Assembly: GCA_030529425.1 (NCBI GenBank)
Contig: JAUMWX010000001.1
Span: forward strand, 248,001 to 312,000
Source of the DNA: Tissierellia bacterium
GTDB taxonomy: Bacteria > Bacillota > Clostridia > Tissierellales > Peptoniphilaceae
Length of the DNA: 64,000 nt
Direction: 5' to 3'
Shown here: positions 44,047 to 53,082 of the stretch, one piece after another
How the letters are laid out: each line of letters begins with the position of its first letter
Numbering within the stretch: position 1 is the stretch's first letter
Position numbers and translations under genes: made by a program
Notes under the pieces: model-generated
Told to the model about the DNA's origin: nothing
The model's input: only the letters and a program-made list of their open reading frames with translations
Databases searched by the model: none

Positions 44047-45343
44047 AATAATGACTCTTGGTTGTAAGGTAAATCAATATGAATCTGAAGCCATGGAAGA
44101 GTTGTTTAACAGTAACGGATACAAAAAGGTTGAAAATAACGAGCCGGCAGATGTATATGTCATAAACACATGTACTGTTACCGGTCAGGCGGCGGCGAAG
44201 TCAAGACAGACAATTTCAAGGGCAAGGAGAAAAAATCCGAATGCAAAGATAGCCGTTGTCGGCTGTTATTCTCAAGTAAGTCCTCAGGAGGTTGCGGAAC
44301 TTGAAGGGGTGGATGTAATAGTCGGAACCAAGCATAGATCCAGAATATTAGAACTTCTTGACGAGGCTGAAAGAATTAATCAAACCATAAATGTTGTTGA
44401 CAATATCAAAAAAAATCAGGAGTTTGATGAACTTGATTCCGCAACGAACAGAGATATGACTAGGGCATATCTTAAGATCCAAGAGGGATGTAATATGTTT
44501 TGCACTTATTGCATCATCCCATATGCGAGAGGACCTATTTCCTCAAGAAAAATGGAAAATATAGTTGAGGAAACAAAAAAACTTGCGGCAAAAGGCTATA
44601 AAGAGGTAATTCTTACGGGAATTCATGTAGAGTCTTATGGAAAAGATCAGGGAAAGGACTATTTCAGGCTGATAGATGTTATTGAGCATGTTGCGGAGGT
44701 TGAAGGAATTGAGAGAATAAGGCTTTCTTCTGTAGAGCCGGGCATAATCTCACATGACTTTTTGACAAGACTTAAAAATACCTATAAAGCATGTGATCAT
44801 TTTCATCTATCATTACAAAGCGGATCGGATTCGATTCTTAAGTCCATGAATAGAAAGTACAGAACGGCGGAATACAAAGAAAAAGTCGGATTAATAAGAG
44901 AATATTTCCCTGATGCCGGAATAACTACGGATATAATTGTCGGATTTCCTGGAGAAACGGAGGAACTTCACGAAGAGACTATGAATTTTGTAAAAGGAAT
45001 TACATTTTCAAAAATTCATGTGTTTCCTTTTTCCCGTAGGAAAGGGACACCGGCTTACGATTTTCCCGACCAAGTACTTAACGAGGTTAAAAAGAAAAGA
45101 GCCCATGAACTTTCAGAACTTGAACGCTCTATTTCCGACAGATTTTTGGATTCATTTATCGGCAAGGAGCTTTCTGTGCTCATAGAACTTGAGTCTGATG
45201 ATGAAAGGTACTCATCGGGTTATTCGACAAATTATCTTCGTGTAAATGTTCAAAAAAACTATGATCTTGTAAACCAAATTGTAAAAGTGAAAGTAATTGA
45301 AAGAGACGGAGAAGAATTAAAAGGAATTGTAGTAGGAGGTTAA
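44033..45343 (+). CDS. mtaB: tRNA t6A37 methylthiotransferase MtaB
   Basis: Adds a methylthio group to t6A at position 37 of tRNAs for ANN codons. N-terminal UPF0004 domain with three cluster Cys (TLGCKVNQYES, INTCTVTG, VVGCYSQ), radical SAM core CNMFCTYC (about 151-158), and a C-terminal TRAM-like RNA-binding end. Length 436 fits MtaB rather than MiaB. Part of the prmA operon. Confidence 0.95.
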   Translation: MKKYKIMTLGCKVNQYESEAMEELFNSNGYKKVENNEPADVYVINTCTVTGQAAAKSRQTISRARRKNPNAKIAVVGCYSQVSPQEVAELEGVDVIVGTKHRSRILELLDEAERINQTINVVDNIKKNQEFDELDSATNRDMTRAYLKIQEGCNMFCTYCIIPYARGPISSRKMENIVEETKKLAAKGYKEVILTGIHVESYGKDQGKDYFRLIDVIEHVAEVEGIERIRLSSVEPGIISHDFLTRLKNTYKACDHFHLSLQSGSDSILKSMNRKYRTAEYKEKVGLIREYFPDAGITTDIIVGFPGETEELHEETMNFVKGITFSKIHVFPFSRRKGTPAYDFPDQVLNEVKKKRAHELSELERSISDRFLDSFIGKELSVLIELESDDERYSSGYSTNYLRVNVQKNYDLVNQIVKVKVIERDGEELKGIVVGG

Positions 45344-45344
45344 A

Positions 45345-45683
45345 ATGGACTGCATTTTTTGTAAATTGGCAAATAAGGAAATCCCGACAGAAGTTGTGTA
45401 TGAAGACGAATATGTGTTTGCATTCAACGACCTTGACCCCAAGGCCCCATATCACATCCTTTTCGTACCAAAAAAACACATAAATTCAAATAACGAGGTC
45501 GAAGAAGATGATCAAATCATTTCCAGAATCTTTTCAGCAATCAGGAAAGTTGCAAAAGAGAAAGGGTTTGACAAAACCGGATATAGAATTGTAAACAATA
45601 TCGGTGAAGACGGTGGGCAGTCCGTATTCCACATTCATTTTCATGTAATGGCTGGAAGAAAAATGCTTTGGCCTGCGGGCTGA
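45345..45683 (+). CDS. hinT: HIT-family nucleotide hydrolase (HinT-like)
   Basis: Purine nucleoside phosphoramidase. It has CIFCKLANKEIPT at the start (zinc-type Cys pair), HILFVPKKH and the histidine triad HIHFHVMAG near residue 99. The 112-residue length is standard. Start is 1 nt after mtaB. A GC hairpin (GGCTG/CAGCC, 45679-45693) follows without a clear T-run. Confidence 0.95.
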   Translation: MDCIFCKLANKEIPTEVVYEDEYVFAFNDLDPKAPYHILFVPKKHINSNNEVEEDDQIISRIFSAIRKVAKEKGFDKTGYRIVNNIGEDGGQSVFHIHFHVMAGRKMLWPAG

Positions 45684-46020
45684 TGTGCAGCCGGAGGCTT
45701 GTAGAAAGGGCTAAAAATATATACAATTATTTTTTAGATGTAATTTAAAATGTTTCAATTTTAGGTATATACAAAAGTATAACCATGCAAGTAAAGAAAT
45801 TACAAAAAACAATTAACATTATTAGGATTTAAAATTCTAAAGTATTTCATGAATACATATAGAAAATTAATTCTTATATGGAAATTGTTTTTTGTATTTT
45901 TTTTATTTTCTTATTAATCTAAGAACCGAGATGTATTTAACTTGATAATAAATTTAAATGATTTAAAATATATAATATATTGGATAAAGAAAGATTTAAA
46001 AGATTAAATTATATAGTTAG
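45684..46020. other. AT-rich non-coding gap upstream of tracrRNA
   Basis: No gene with a ribosome site, no tRNA and no CRISPR repeat copies are visible. It is extremely AT-rich. The cas9 promoter probably lies in or near this gap (for example around the ATATAATAT stretch near 45971), but I cannot fix it. Confidence 0.5.
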
Positions 46021-46142
46021 AAATAAAAAAGAACCTAAATAATTAGGTTCCTATCGCATACACTATGCAGTCATAATAATGACGATTTGAGTAAACTTTT
46101 ATTTGAACTCATGGTGTAATCTTATAAGGTAGTCATAAGATT
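46021..46142 (-). ncRNA. tracrRNA
   Basis: Encoded leftward, opposite cas9. Positions 46102-46136 on the plus strand resemble the CRISPR repeat (ATGGTGTAATCTTATAAGG), so the leftward transcript is an anti-repeat. It continues with hairpins GTCAT/ATGAC (46071-46084) and GCATA/TATGC (46056-46068) and ends in a terminator GAACCTAA/TTAGGTTC (46031-46050) with a T6 run. Repeat and anti-repeat pair with a bulge near the GAG/ACTC region, as in type II-A duplexes. Promoter at 46149-46177. The length is about 120 nt. Confidence 0.88.
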
Positions 46143-46148
46143 GAGGTA

Positions 46149-46177
46149 ATTGTATAACAAAAAAGGGAGAAAGTCAA
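46149..46177 (-). promoter_or_regulatory. Promoter of tracrRNA
   Basis: Read leftward: TTGACT (46172-46177), 17-nt spacer, TACAAT (46149-46154). The -35 abuts the cas9 ATG at 46178, and the spacer contains the cas9 ribosome site. Confidence 0.7.
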
Positions 46178-49100
46178 ATGAAAAAAGAGTTTGGAAAGTA
46201 CTATTTGGGTTTGGATGTTGGTACAAATTCTGTAGGATGGGCAGTTACTGATGAGAATTATAAAATTCTTAAATTTAATAATAAGTCAATGTGGGGAGTA
46301 CATTTATTTGAAGAAGGGAAGACCGCTGAAGAAAGAAGAATGGTTCGTTGTTCAAGGAGGATGGTAGCAAGGAGAAAAGACAGAATATCGTTACTTTCAG
46401 ACTTGTTTTTTGATGAAATTCAGAAGGTTGACAAAGATTTTTTTGAAAGGTTGAAGGATAGTGAATTTTGGGCGGAAGATAAGAGTATAAATCAAAAGAA
46501 TACTTTATTCTATGACAAAGGATTTACAGACAAAGATTTTCATCAAAAATATCCAACGATATACCATTTACGTTCAGATTTAATCCATTCTGAAAAACCT
46601 CATGATATAAGATTAGTTTACTTGGCATTACACCATATAGTAAAGCATAGGGGGCATTTTTTATATGAAGGTCAAGATTTCAATACTTTTAGCAACTTTG
46701 AAAGTGTTTTTAGTGATACTTTGAATACATTGACTGATTATGGAATCGATTTTGGAATATTGTCATCCGATGAAATAAAAGATGTACTAAAAAACAAAGA
46801 TATGAGAGTATCTGAGAAAAAGAAAAAAATAAAGGATTTGATGTGTGCTGATACTACAGAAAAAAAGGCGGTTGCAGATCTAATATCTGGCAGCAAGGTT
46901 GCTTTATCCGCAATATTTGGAAATAAAGATTTCGAAGATGAAGATATATCAAAAATAAGTTTTTCTGAGGGAATTGATGAAGGTAAGTTGACTGATATCT
47001 TGCAGGATAAAATGTATTTAATTCAAAAATTGAAATCACTTTATGATTGGTCTGTTTTAACAAATATTTTACAAGATAAAACATATATTTCAGATGCTAA
47101 GAAAGAGATATTTGACAATCATAAACATGATATAAAAATATTAAAAAACTTTTTAAAGAGAAATAAAGCATTTTCTGAGTATAAAGAGATTTTTAAGTAT
47201 GAAACTGAGGATAGTAATTATAATGCATACATAGGTAGAAGTGATAATAAGTTGTGTGGACAAAAAGAATTTTGTTCTTATGTGCTTAAAAAGATAAAAG
47301 AGATAAAACCTCAGGATTCGGATGAAAAAGAGTTGATTCAAAGATTGGAGGACTATAAAGCTTTTCCAAAACAAGTCTCAAAAGACAATGGAGTTATCCC
47401 ACATCAATTACATTTATACGAACTTGAAAAAATATTGGAGAATGCTCAAAAATATTTGAAATTTCTAAATATAAAAGATAAAGAGGGTTTAACACCGGTA
47501 CAAAAGATAAAAAGTATTTTTATCTTTAGAATTCCTTATTATGTAGGTCCTCTTAATCCTCATTCTCAGTTTTCGTGGATTGTAAAAAAGCAAGAGAAAA
47601 AGATATATCCATGGAATTTTGATGATGTTGTTGATAAGGAAACAAGTGCAGAAAAATTTATTTTAAGAATGACCAACAAATGTACTTATTTGAAAGGAAA
47701 GGATGTATTACCAAAGGAATCCATACTTTATAGTAAATTTAATTTACTTAATCAATTAAACAATATCCGCATAAATGGTGAAAAATTGCCGATTAATGTT
47801 AAACATACACTTTACAAAGATCTGTTTTTAAATGTAGATAAACCAAAAAGAATAACAATAAAAGCTCTAAAGAATTATTTTATTAGTAAAGGGATGTTTG
47901 AAAATCAAAACTTTGATGTCACAGGTATCGATCTAGAAATTATTGGAAATTTGAAACCCCTTATAGACTTTAAAGAAATAATGGAAGAATCAAAATTGAG
48001 TGAAGTCGAAATTGATAAAATTATTCAAAGAATTGTCATTATCGGTGAAACAAAAACTCTTTTAAAACAATATTTAGATAGGGAATATGGAGAAGTTTTA
48101 GACGAAAAGGATATTTCCCATATATTAAAATTGAAATATAGTGGTTGGGGAAGATTTTCTAAGGAATTTTTAACCGATATTTATCATATAGATAAGAAAA
48201 CCAAAAAAAATAAGAATATTTTAACAATGCTTTGGGAAACAGATTGCAATTTGATGCAGTTATTATCAAATGAGTACGATTTTATGAACAACATTAGTCT
48301 GCTAAACTCACAAAATGGAACAAATTCAGATAGAATACAATATTCATTGTTGCAGGATCTTTATGTTTCGCCGGCAGTTAAGCGTTCTATCTGGAGAACA
48401 TTATTGATATCCAAAGAAATTAATAAAATTATGGGGCATGAACCTGAGAAAATTTTTATTGAAATGGCAAGAGGTAGTGATAGTATAAATCTCAAGGGAA
48501 AGAGAACGACGTCAAGAAAAGAAAGACTATCACAATTACTTGAAAATAGCAAGGAATACGAAGCACAATTATTGGAAGAATTGAATAGAGAGGATGAAGG
48601 TAATCTTAGAGATAATCGTCTTTATCTGTACTATACTCAGTTAGGAAAGTGCATGTATAGCAATGAGAAAATTAACTTAAATGATTTATATTCATTGTAT
48701 GATATTGATCATATATATCCACAGTCGAGAGTAAAGGATGATAGCATACACTCAAACATGGTATTAGTAAAAAAATGCCTGAATTCAAAAAAAGGAAATG
48801 AATATCCAATACCTAAAGATATAATTTCAGAAGGAGCTAGAGAGCATTGGTCAACCTTACTGAAAAAGGAACTTATCACTAAAGAAAAATATAATCGTCT
48901 TATGAGAAAAACTCCATTTTCTGATAATGAGCTAAGTGGATTTATTGCGAGGCAATTAGTAGAAACTAGGCAATCAACCAAGGCTATAGCAAATATACTT
49001 AAAGAGATTTTTACAAAATCGGAAATAGTATATGTTAAATCTGAAAATGTATCTGATTTTAGACATAAATATGAGATAACGAAATCTAGACTAGTAAATG

Positions 49101-50167
49101 ATTTTCACCATGCTAAAGACGCTTATTTAAATATAGTTGTTGGAAATGTATATCATGAGAAATTTACATCAAATCCACTTAATTTTATTAAAAGAGGACA
49201 TGAATACAGTCTGAATAAAGTGTTTGATTTCACAGTTAAGAAAGGTAGCAGAATTGTCTGGGATAGTAAAAATTCTTGTAGTTTGAATAATGTAAAGAAA
49301 CAAGTTGCAAAAAATAATATTTTGTTTACAAAATATGCATTCACAAGGAAAGGAGAGTTTTTCAAACAACAACCATTAAAAGCTGGACAAGGTCAATTTC
49401 CATTAAAGATATCTGATCAAAGATTATTACAGATTAAAAAATATGGGGCATATGATAAAGTTGGGGGAGCGTATTTTTTCTTGTTAGAGCATAAAGAAAA
49501 TAAAAAAACTAAAAAAAGTTTTAGTTTTGTTCCTATTAATTTAGCAAATTCGATTAAAACAAAAAACGATTTGATAAATTATTGCGAAAATACATTAAAG
49601 CTATCAGAGGTTAGAATTATATTACCTAAGATTAAAATTAATACGTTATTTGAAGTGAACGGATTTAGAATGCATTTGTCAGGGAGAACTGGAAAAAGAA
49701 TCGTGTTTAAAGGAGCTATGCCTCTTGTGTTTTCTGATTATTTATACACATATGCAAAGAAAATTGAGAAATATATTGAGAGAAATAGACAAAAGAACAA
49801 AATTTTTCCTATAACAGAACACCAAAAAATAACATCAGATGAAAATTTAATAATATACGATGAATTTATTAATAAATTAAAGAATACTATATATAACACT
49901 AAGCTTTCGGCACAATTAGAAGTGTTCGAAAAAGGTAGGGATATTTTCATTTCGTTGGACTTACCAAAACAATGCGAATTAATTTATAATGCTTTTAATC
50001 TGTTCGGAACCACTCCGGCGTTAACGGATTTAAGCTTAATTAAAGGGGCTAGAGATTCGGGAAGGCTTTCAAATTCTAGCAATTTAAGCAGGTCTGATAA
50101 AATCTTAATTATCAATCAGTCGATTACAGGAATTTTTGAAAAAAAATGGGATTTGAATAAACTATGA
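46178..50167 (+). CDS. cas9: CRISPR-associated endonuclease Cas9, type II-A
   Basis: RNA-guided nuclease that cuts both DNA strands. The 1329-residue product has RuvC-I (YYLGLDVGTNSVGWAV, D13), an Arg-rich bridge helix (RRMVRCSRRMVARRKDRI), RuvC-II (IFIEMAR, E762), HNH (DIDHIYPQS, H845) and RuvC-III (HHAKDAYLN, H977 and D981). All catalytic residues are intact. The C-terminal PAM-interacting domain is present but the PAM cannot be read. The size is close to S. pyogenes Cas9. Ribosome site GGGAG. It overlaps cas1 by 4 nt. Confidence 0.98.
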   Translation: MKKEFGKYYLGLDVGTNSVGWAVTDENYKILKFNNKSMWGVHLFEEGKTAEERRMVRCSRRMVARRKDRISLLSDLFFDEIQKVDKDFFERLKDSEFWAEDKSINQKNTLFYDKGFTDKDFHQKYPTIYHLRSDLIHSEKPHDIRLVYLALHHIVKHRGHFLYEGQDFNTFSNFESVFSDTLNTLTDYGIDFGILSSDEIKDVLKNKDMRVSEKKKKIKDLMCADTTEKKAVADLISGSKVALSAIFGNKDFEDEDISKISFSEGIDEGKLTDILQDKMYLIQKLKSLYDWSVLTNILQDKTYISDAKKEIFDNHKHDIKILKNFLKRNKAFSEYKEIFKYETEDSNYNAYIGRSDNKLCGQKEFCSYVLKKIKEIKPQDSDEKELIQRLEDYKAFPKQVSKDNGVIPHQLHLYELEKILENAQKYLKFLNIKDKEGLTPVQKIKSIFIFRIPYYVGPLNPHSQFSWIVKKQEKKIYPWNFDDVVDKETSAEKFILRMTNKCTYLKGKDVLPKESILYSKFNLLNQLNNIRINGEKLPINVKHTLYKDLFLNVDKPKRITIKALKNYFISKGMFENQNFDVTGIDLEIIGNLKPLIDFKEIMEESKLSEVEIDKIIQRIVIIGETKTLLKQYLDREYGEVLDEKDISHILKLKYSGWGRFSKEFLTDIYHIDKKTKKNKNILTMLWETDCNLMQLLSNEYDFMNNISLLNSQNGTNSDRIQYSLLQDLYVSPAVKRSIWRTLLISKEINKIMGHEPEKIFIEMARGSDSINLKGKRTTSRKERLSQLLENSKEYEAQLLEELNREDEGNLRDNRLYLYYTQLGKCMYSNEKINLNDLYSLYDIDHIYPQSRVKDDSIHSNMVLVKKCLNSKKGNEYPIPKDIISEGAREHWSTLLKKELITKEKYNRLMRKTPFSDNELSGFIARQLVETRQSTKAIANILKEIFTKSEIVYVKSENVSDFRHKYEITKSRLVNDFHHAKDAYLNIVVGNVYHEKFTSNPLNFIKRGHEYSLNKVFDFTVKKGSRIVWDSKNSCSLNNVKKQVAKNNILFTKYAFTRKGEFFKQQPLKAGQGQFPLKISDQRLLQIKKYGAYDKVGGAYFFLLEHKENKKTKKSFSFVPINLANSIKTKNDLINYCENTLKLSEVRIILPKIKINTLFEVNGFRMHLSGRTGKRIVFKGAMPLVFSDYLYTYAKKIEKYIERNRQKNKIFPITEHQKITSDENLIIYDEFINKLKNTIYNTKLSAQLEVFEKGRDIFISLDLPKQCELIYNAFNLFGTTPALTDLSLIKGARDSGRLSNSSNLSRSDKILIINQSITGIFEKKWDLNKL

Positions 50168-51027
50168 GTTGGCGTGTTGTAGAAATAACCACTAGGGCAA
50201 AATTGGACCTAAAAATGAATTATTTGGTGGTGCGTAAAGAGGAAGTTACAAAAATTCATCTTTCAGAAATATCTACTTTAATAATAGAGAGTACTGCAGT
50301 CTCGGTTACTGCAGCACTCTTGGTAGAACTTGCGAAGAGAAAAATCAAAGTTATTTTTTGTGATGAAAAAAGAAATCCTTTGTTTGAAAATGTTTCATAT
50401 TACGGGTGTCATGATACATCATTAAAAATAAAATTACAGATTCAATGGGATGAAAATATTAAGGGGTTCATTTGGACGGAAATTGTTAGAGAAAAAATTA
50501 ATAATCAAAAGAAATTCTTAATTGAGATAGGCAAAGCAGAATATGAATTATTGGATAAATATATTAATAATTTAGAATTTAAAGATGCATCAAATCGCGA
50601 AGGACATGCGGCTAAAGTCTATTTTAATGCTCTATTTGGTAAAGATTTTTCGAGAAGTCAGGATAATGTTATCAATGCTTGTTTAGATTATGGTTATGGA
50701 ATTATATTGTCATCTTTTAATCGTGAAATTACAGCATCGGGATATCTAACTCAATTGGGGCTATTTCATGACAATAGATTCAATATGTTTAATTTTGGGT
50801 CTGATTTGATGGAGCCGTTTAGGATATTAGTGGATCGTTTAGTATATTTTATGAATCCCAATAAGTTTGATACTAATGAAAAAATAAGATTAGTTAATCT
50901 TCTAAATTCAGAAGTTACAATTGATGGGAAAAGGCAGTATTTAAATAATGCAATTCGAATATATTGTAAGAGTATTTTTGATGCGCTTAATGAAAAGGAT
51001 GTATCATTGATGAGATTTTATATATGA
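50164..51027 (+). CDS. cas1: CRISPR-associated integrase Cas1
   Basis: Metal-dependent integrase inserting new spacers together with Cas2. The 287-residue type II form starts [26 protein letters not shown] and has the conserved catalytic region [15 protein letters not shown] (Glu nearby), followed by [10 protein letters not shown] and [23 protein letters not shown] with the catalytic His and Asp. Overlaps cas9 and cas2 by 4 nt each. Confidence 0.96.
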   Translation: MSWRVVEITTRAKLDLKMNYLVVRKEEVTKIHLSEISTLIIESTAVSVTAALLVELAKRKIKVIFCDEKRNPLFENVSYYGCHDTSLKIKLQIQWDENIKGFIWTEIVREKINNQKKFLIEIGKAEYELLDKYINNLEFKDASNREGHAAKVYFNALFGKDFSRSQDNVINACLDYGYGIILSSFNREITASGYLTQLGLFHDNRFNMFNFGSDLMEPFRILVDRLVYFMNPNKFDTNEKIRLVNLLNSEVTIDGKRQYLNNAIRIYCKSIFDALNEKDVSLMRFYI

Positions 51028-51344
51028 GTTATAGATTTATGAGAATAATAGTTATGTTTGATTTGCCCTCAACTACAGCATTTGAGTTGAGGGAATACAG
51101 AAAATTTAGAAAGTTTTTAATAAAAAATGGATTTATTATGGTACAAGAATCAGTATATTCAAAGTTGGCTTTGAATTCGACTGTTGTAAATTTAATCTCA
51201 GAAAGTATAAGAAAAAACAAACCTAAGGAGGGCTTGGTACAATTGTTGGTAGTTACAGAAAAACAATATAACAATATAGAGTATATTATTGGAGAATCAA
51301 AAAAAGAAGTGATTGATACGGATGAAAGGTTAGTAATATTATGA
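51024..51344 (+). CDS. cas2: CRISPR-associated protein Cas2
   Basis: Structural partner of Cas1 in spacer acquisition. The 106-residue ferredoxin-fold protein starts with [16 protein letters not shown] and continues [22 protein letters not shown]. The Asp in MFDLP is the usual metal site. Overlaps cas1 and csn2 by 4 nt. Confidence 0.96.
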   Translation: MSYRFMRIIVMFDLPSTTAFELREYRKFRKFLIKNGFIMVQESVYSKLALNSTVVNLISESIRKNKPKEGLVQLLVVTEKQYNNIEYIIGESKKEVIDTDERLVIL

Positions 51345-52012
51345 TTTTATTATCTTACCCCTTGTTCGATTATCCAATTGAAATAAAAGAAAATGAAGTT
51401 AATGTATTGGTTCTAGAAAGTCCAAAATGTTTTAGAAAATTTATATATGAAATAAAAGAAACAATAAAAAGAGATGAGAGTAAAATACATCTTTCAAAAG
51501 ATTATGAGGAAGTATGCTTTGACAAGTATGTGTTTCCGGTATTTTCAGTAGAAGGAATTAATATAAACAGTAAAAAAGTGTTGTCAAAAGTATACTCAGA
51601 TTTAAAAAATCTTGCTTATTCAGAAACTATGTACGGAGAAACTATGCGGATTTTGAATCAGACAGTTATTTATATGGATAATTTAATTAGTAATTATGAA
51701 CTTAGTTTATTTTTTGATGATTTCAATATTGATGTATTATTAAAATCCGTAGATATTAAAATAGAGTCGGACGAAAAAGAGTTTTTGAAAATGCTTTGTG
51801 ATTATATTGATGTAGTAAGTAATATTTTCAATATACATATATTTATTTTCTTTCATTTAAAAGAATATCTTGAGGAATTTGAACTATTAGAATTATATAA
51901 ACACTGTAATTATCGGAAAATAAATTTAATTTTGTGTGAGAATACAGTTAAAAAAAATTTGCCATTTGAAAAACTGACAATAATAGATCAGGATTTATGT
52001 CAAATAAATTGA
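51341..52012 (+). CDS. csn2: CRISPR-associated protein Csn2
   Basis: Ring-forming, DNA-end-binding protein needed for type II-A spacer acquisition. The 223-residue product begins [32 protein letters not shown], a Csn2-like opening. Its presence after cas2 defines subtype II-A. It is the last cas gene; the array leader follows. Confidence 0.9.
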   Translation: MILLSYPLFDYPIEIKENEVNVLVLESPKCFRKFIYEIKETIKRDESKIHLSKDYEEVCFDKYVFPVFSVEGININSKKVLSKVYSDLKNLAYSETMYGETMRILNQTVIYMDNLISNYELSLFFDDFNIDVLLKSVDIKIESDEKEFLKMLCDYIDVVSNIFNIHIFIFFHLKEYLEEFELLELYKHCNYRKINLILCENTVKKNLPFEKLTIIDQDLCQIN

Positions 52013-52117
52013 TAAAAATGAAAAATATTATACAATAAGTATATACTTTATAGAATTACAGCGTTGTGGTGGCGTGATATTCTGATAAAAATTTTAAGCT
52101 TTAATTTAAAATTTGAG
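52013..52117 (+). promoter_or_regulatory. CRISPR leader
   Basis: The AT-rich 105-nt gap between csn2 and the first repeat. Its last seven bases are ATTTGAG (52111-52117), the leader-anchoring sequence known from streptococcal type II-A systems, where Cas1-Cas2 integrate. The next repeat begins GTTTGAG, nearly repeating it. Confidence 0.75.
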
Positions 52118-52593
52118 GTTTGAGAATGGTGTAATTTTATAAGGTAGTCAAACTGAATGTTCGCATATAATTCAAGTCTTTCTGTTTGAGAATGGTGTAA
52201 TTTTATAAGGTAGTCAAACAAACAAAACACTGACATATTAACTGTCAAGGTTTGAGAATGGTGTAATTTTATAAGGTAGTCAAACTGATGATATGGACAC
52301 TAATAAGTCTAAAGAGTTTGAGAATGGTGTAATTTTATAAGGTAGTCAAACTTTTCGCAAGTTGCTCTAGTCCTAATAATTGTTTGAGAATGGTGTAATT
52401 TTATAAGGTAGTCAAACTTTGGATCTTACTCAATAACTAAAGCACTTGTTTGAGAATGGTGTAATTTTATAAGGTAGTCAAACTGAAGATGGAATCAAGG
52501 ATTTAGTTACAACGTTTGAGAATGGTGTAATTTTGTAAGGTAGTCAAACGATTGATGGGATATTTAGAACTTGTTAACAGTTTGAGAATGGTG
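52118..52593 (+). CRISPR. CRISPR array, main part: seven full repeats plus truncated eighth
   Basis: 36-nt repeats start at 52118, 52184, 52250, 52316, 52382, 52448 and 52514 (they begin GTTTGAGAATGG and end GTAGTCAAAC). Seven spacers, each exactly 30 nt, at 52154-52183, 52220-52249, 52286-52315, 52352-52381, 52418-52447, 52484-52513 and 52550-52579. Repeat 7 has one A-to-G change. An eighth repeat starts at 52580 but stops after 14 nt at 52593. The remaining 22 nt occur at 55103-55124. Confidence 0.99.
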
Positions 52594-52610
52594 GGCTTCA
52601 GATATAATAG

Positions 52611-52659
52611 GGATACAGAGAGGAAAGCTAGATAAATATGAGCTTTCAGCACTGTATCC
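52611..52659 (+). other. Stem-loop at the left end of the insertion
   Basis: GGATACAG (52611-52618) pairs with CTGTATCC (52652-52659) and inside it GAAAGCT (52623-52629) with AGCTTTC (52641-52647). A TATAAT lies just upstream (52603-52608). It could be an RNA leader or an end structure of the element. Confidence 0.5.
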
Positions 52660-52710
52660 TTATTTTAGAAATCGTGAAAATTAAATAATCTAGTCTAAAA
52701 GGAGGATTTT

Positions 52711-52776
52711 ATGGGATGTAAAAATATTTCAAGCCGATATATCAGCCTTTCTGGTGGGAAGTTAAGAATGAAATGA
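52711..52776 (+). CDS. Short ORF, 21 residues, possibly truncated gene start
   Basis: ATG at 52711 follows a perfect AAAGGAGG (7 nt away) and encodes MGCKNISSRYISLSGGKLRMK before TGA. The strong ribosome site suggests it is either a leader peptide or the start of a gene lost to decay. The following 200 nt show no continuing frame in any reading. No family recognised. Confidence 0.3.
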   Translation: MGCKNISSRYISLSGGKLRMK

Positions 52777-52971
52777 CATGGATCATTAAAAAATTTTTGT
52801 TTTCAATTTCTACTAAGTCCTTACGGAATACCGGATGATAGGAGCAGCGGTTTATAGGTTTATTACATTGTAATGTGGAATGAGTTATCATAAAGATATT
52901 GGATATTCTGAGAGAACAAAGGATATAAAATTTGAATTGGAATGAAAAAAATAGAGTTTTAGAAATCGATG

Positions 52972-53069
52972 GGGGAACAAATGTTATGAATATAAATAAT
53001 ATTTGTTCCCCATAAAGCATTGAGTTTTGGGGAATAAAATGGTACAACTTTTTCAAAAATATTCCCCAA
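52972..53069 (+). promoter_or_regulatory. Two adjacent hairpins with mutually exclusive pairing, upstream of the Fic gene
   Basis: Arm A GGGGAACAAAT (52972-52982) pairs with B ATTTGTTCCCC (53001-53011). Arm C TTGGGGAATA (53027-53036) pairs with D TATTCCCCAA (53060-53069). B can alternatively pair with C through TTCCCC/GGGGAA. D touches the ribosome site (AAAGGAG, 53068-53074) of the Fic gene. Confidence 0.5.
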
Positions 53070-53082
53070 AGGAGTAGAAATA

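Noticed and set aside
52603..52608. TATAAT near the left end of the insertion as a promoter using the repeat as -35
   Set aside because: Spacing to TTGAGA/TTTGAG in the truncated repeat is 15-16 nt and the -35 match is weak; mentioned only as context.
52742..53056. Leftward 104-residue open frame in the insertion
   Set aside because: It has no ribosome site, has low-complexity composition, and its region contains the hairpins upstream of the Fic gene. No family features.
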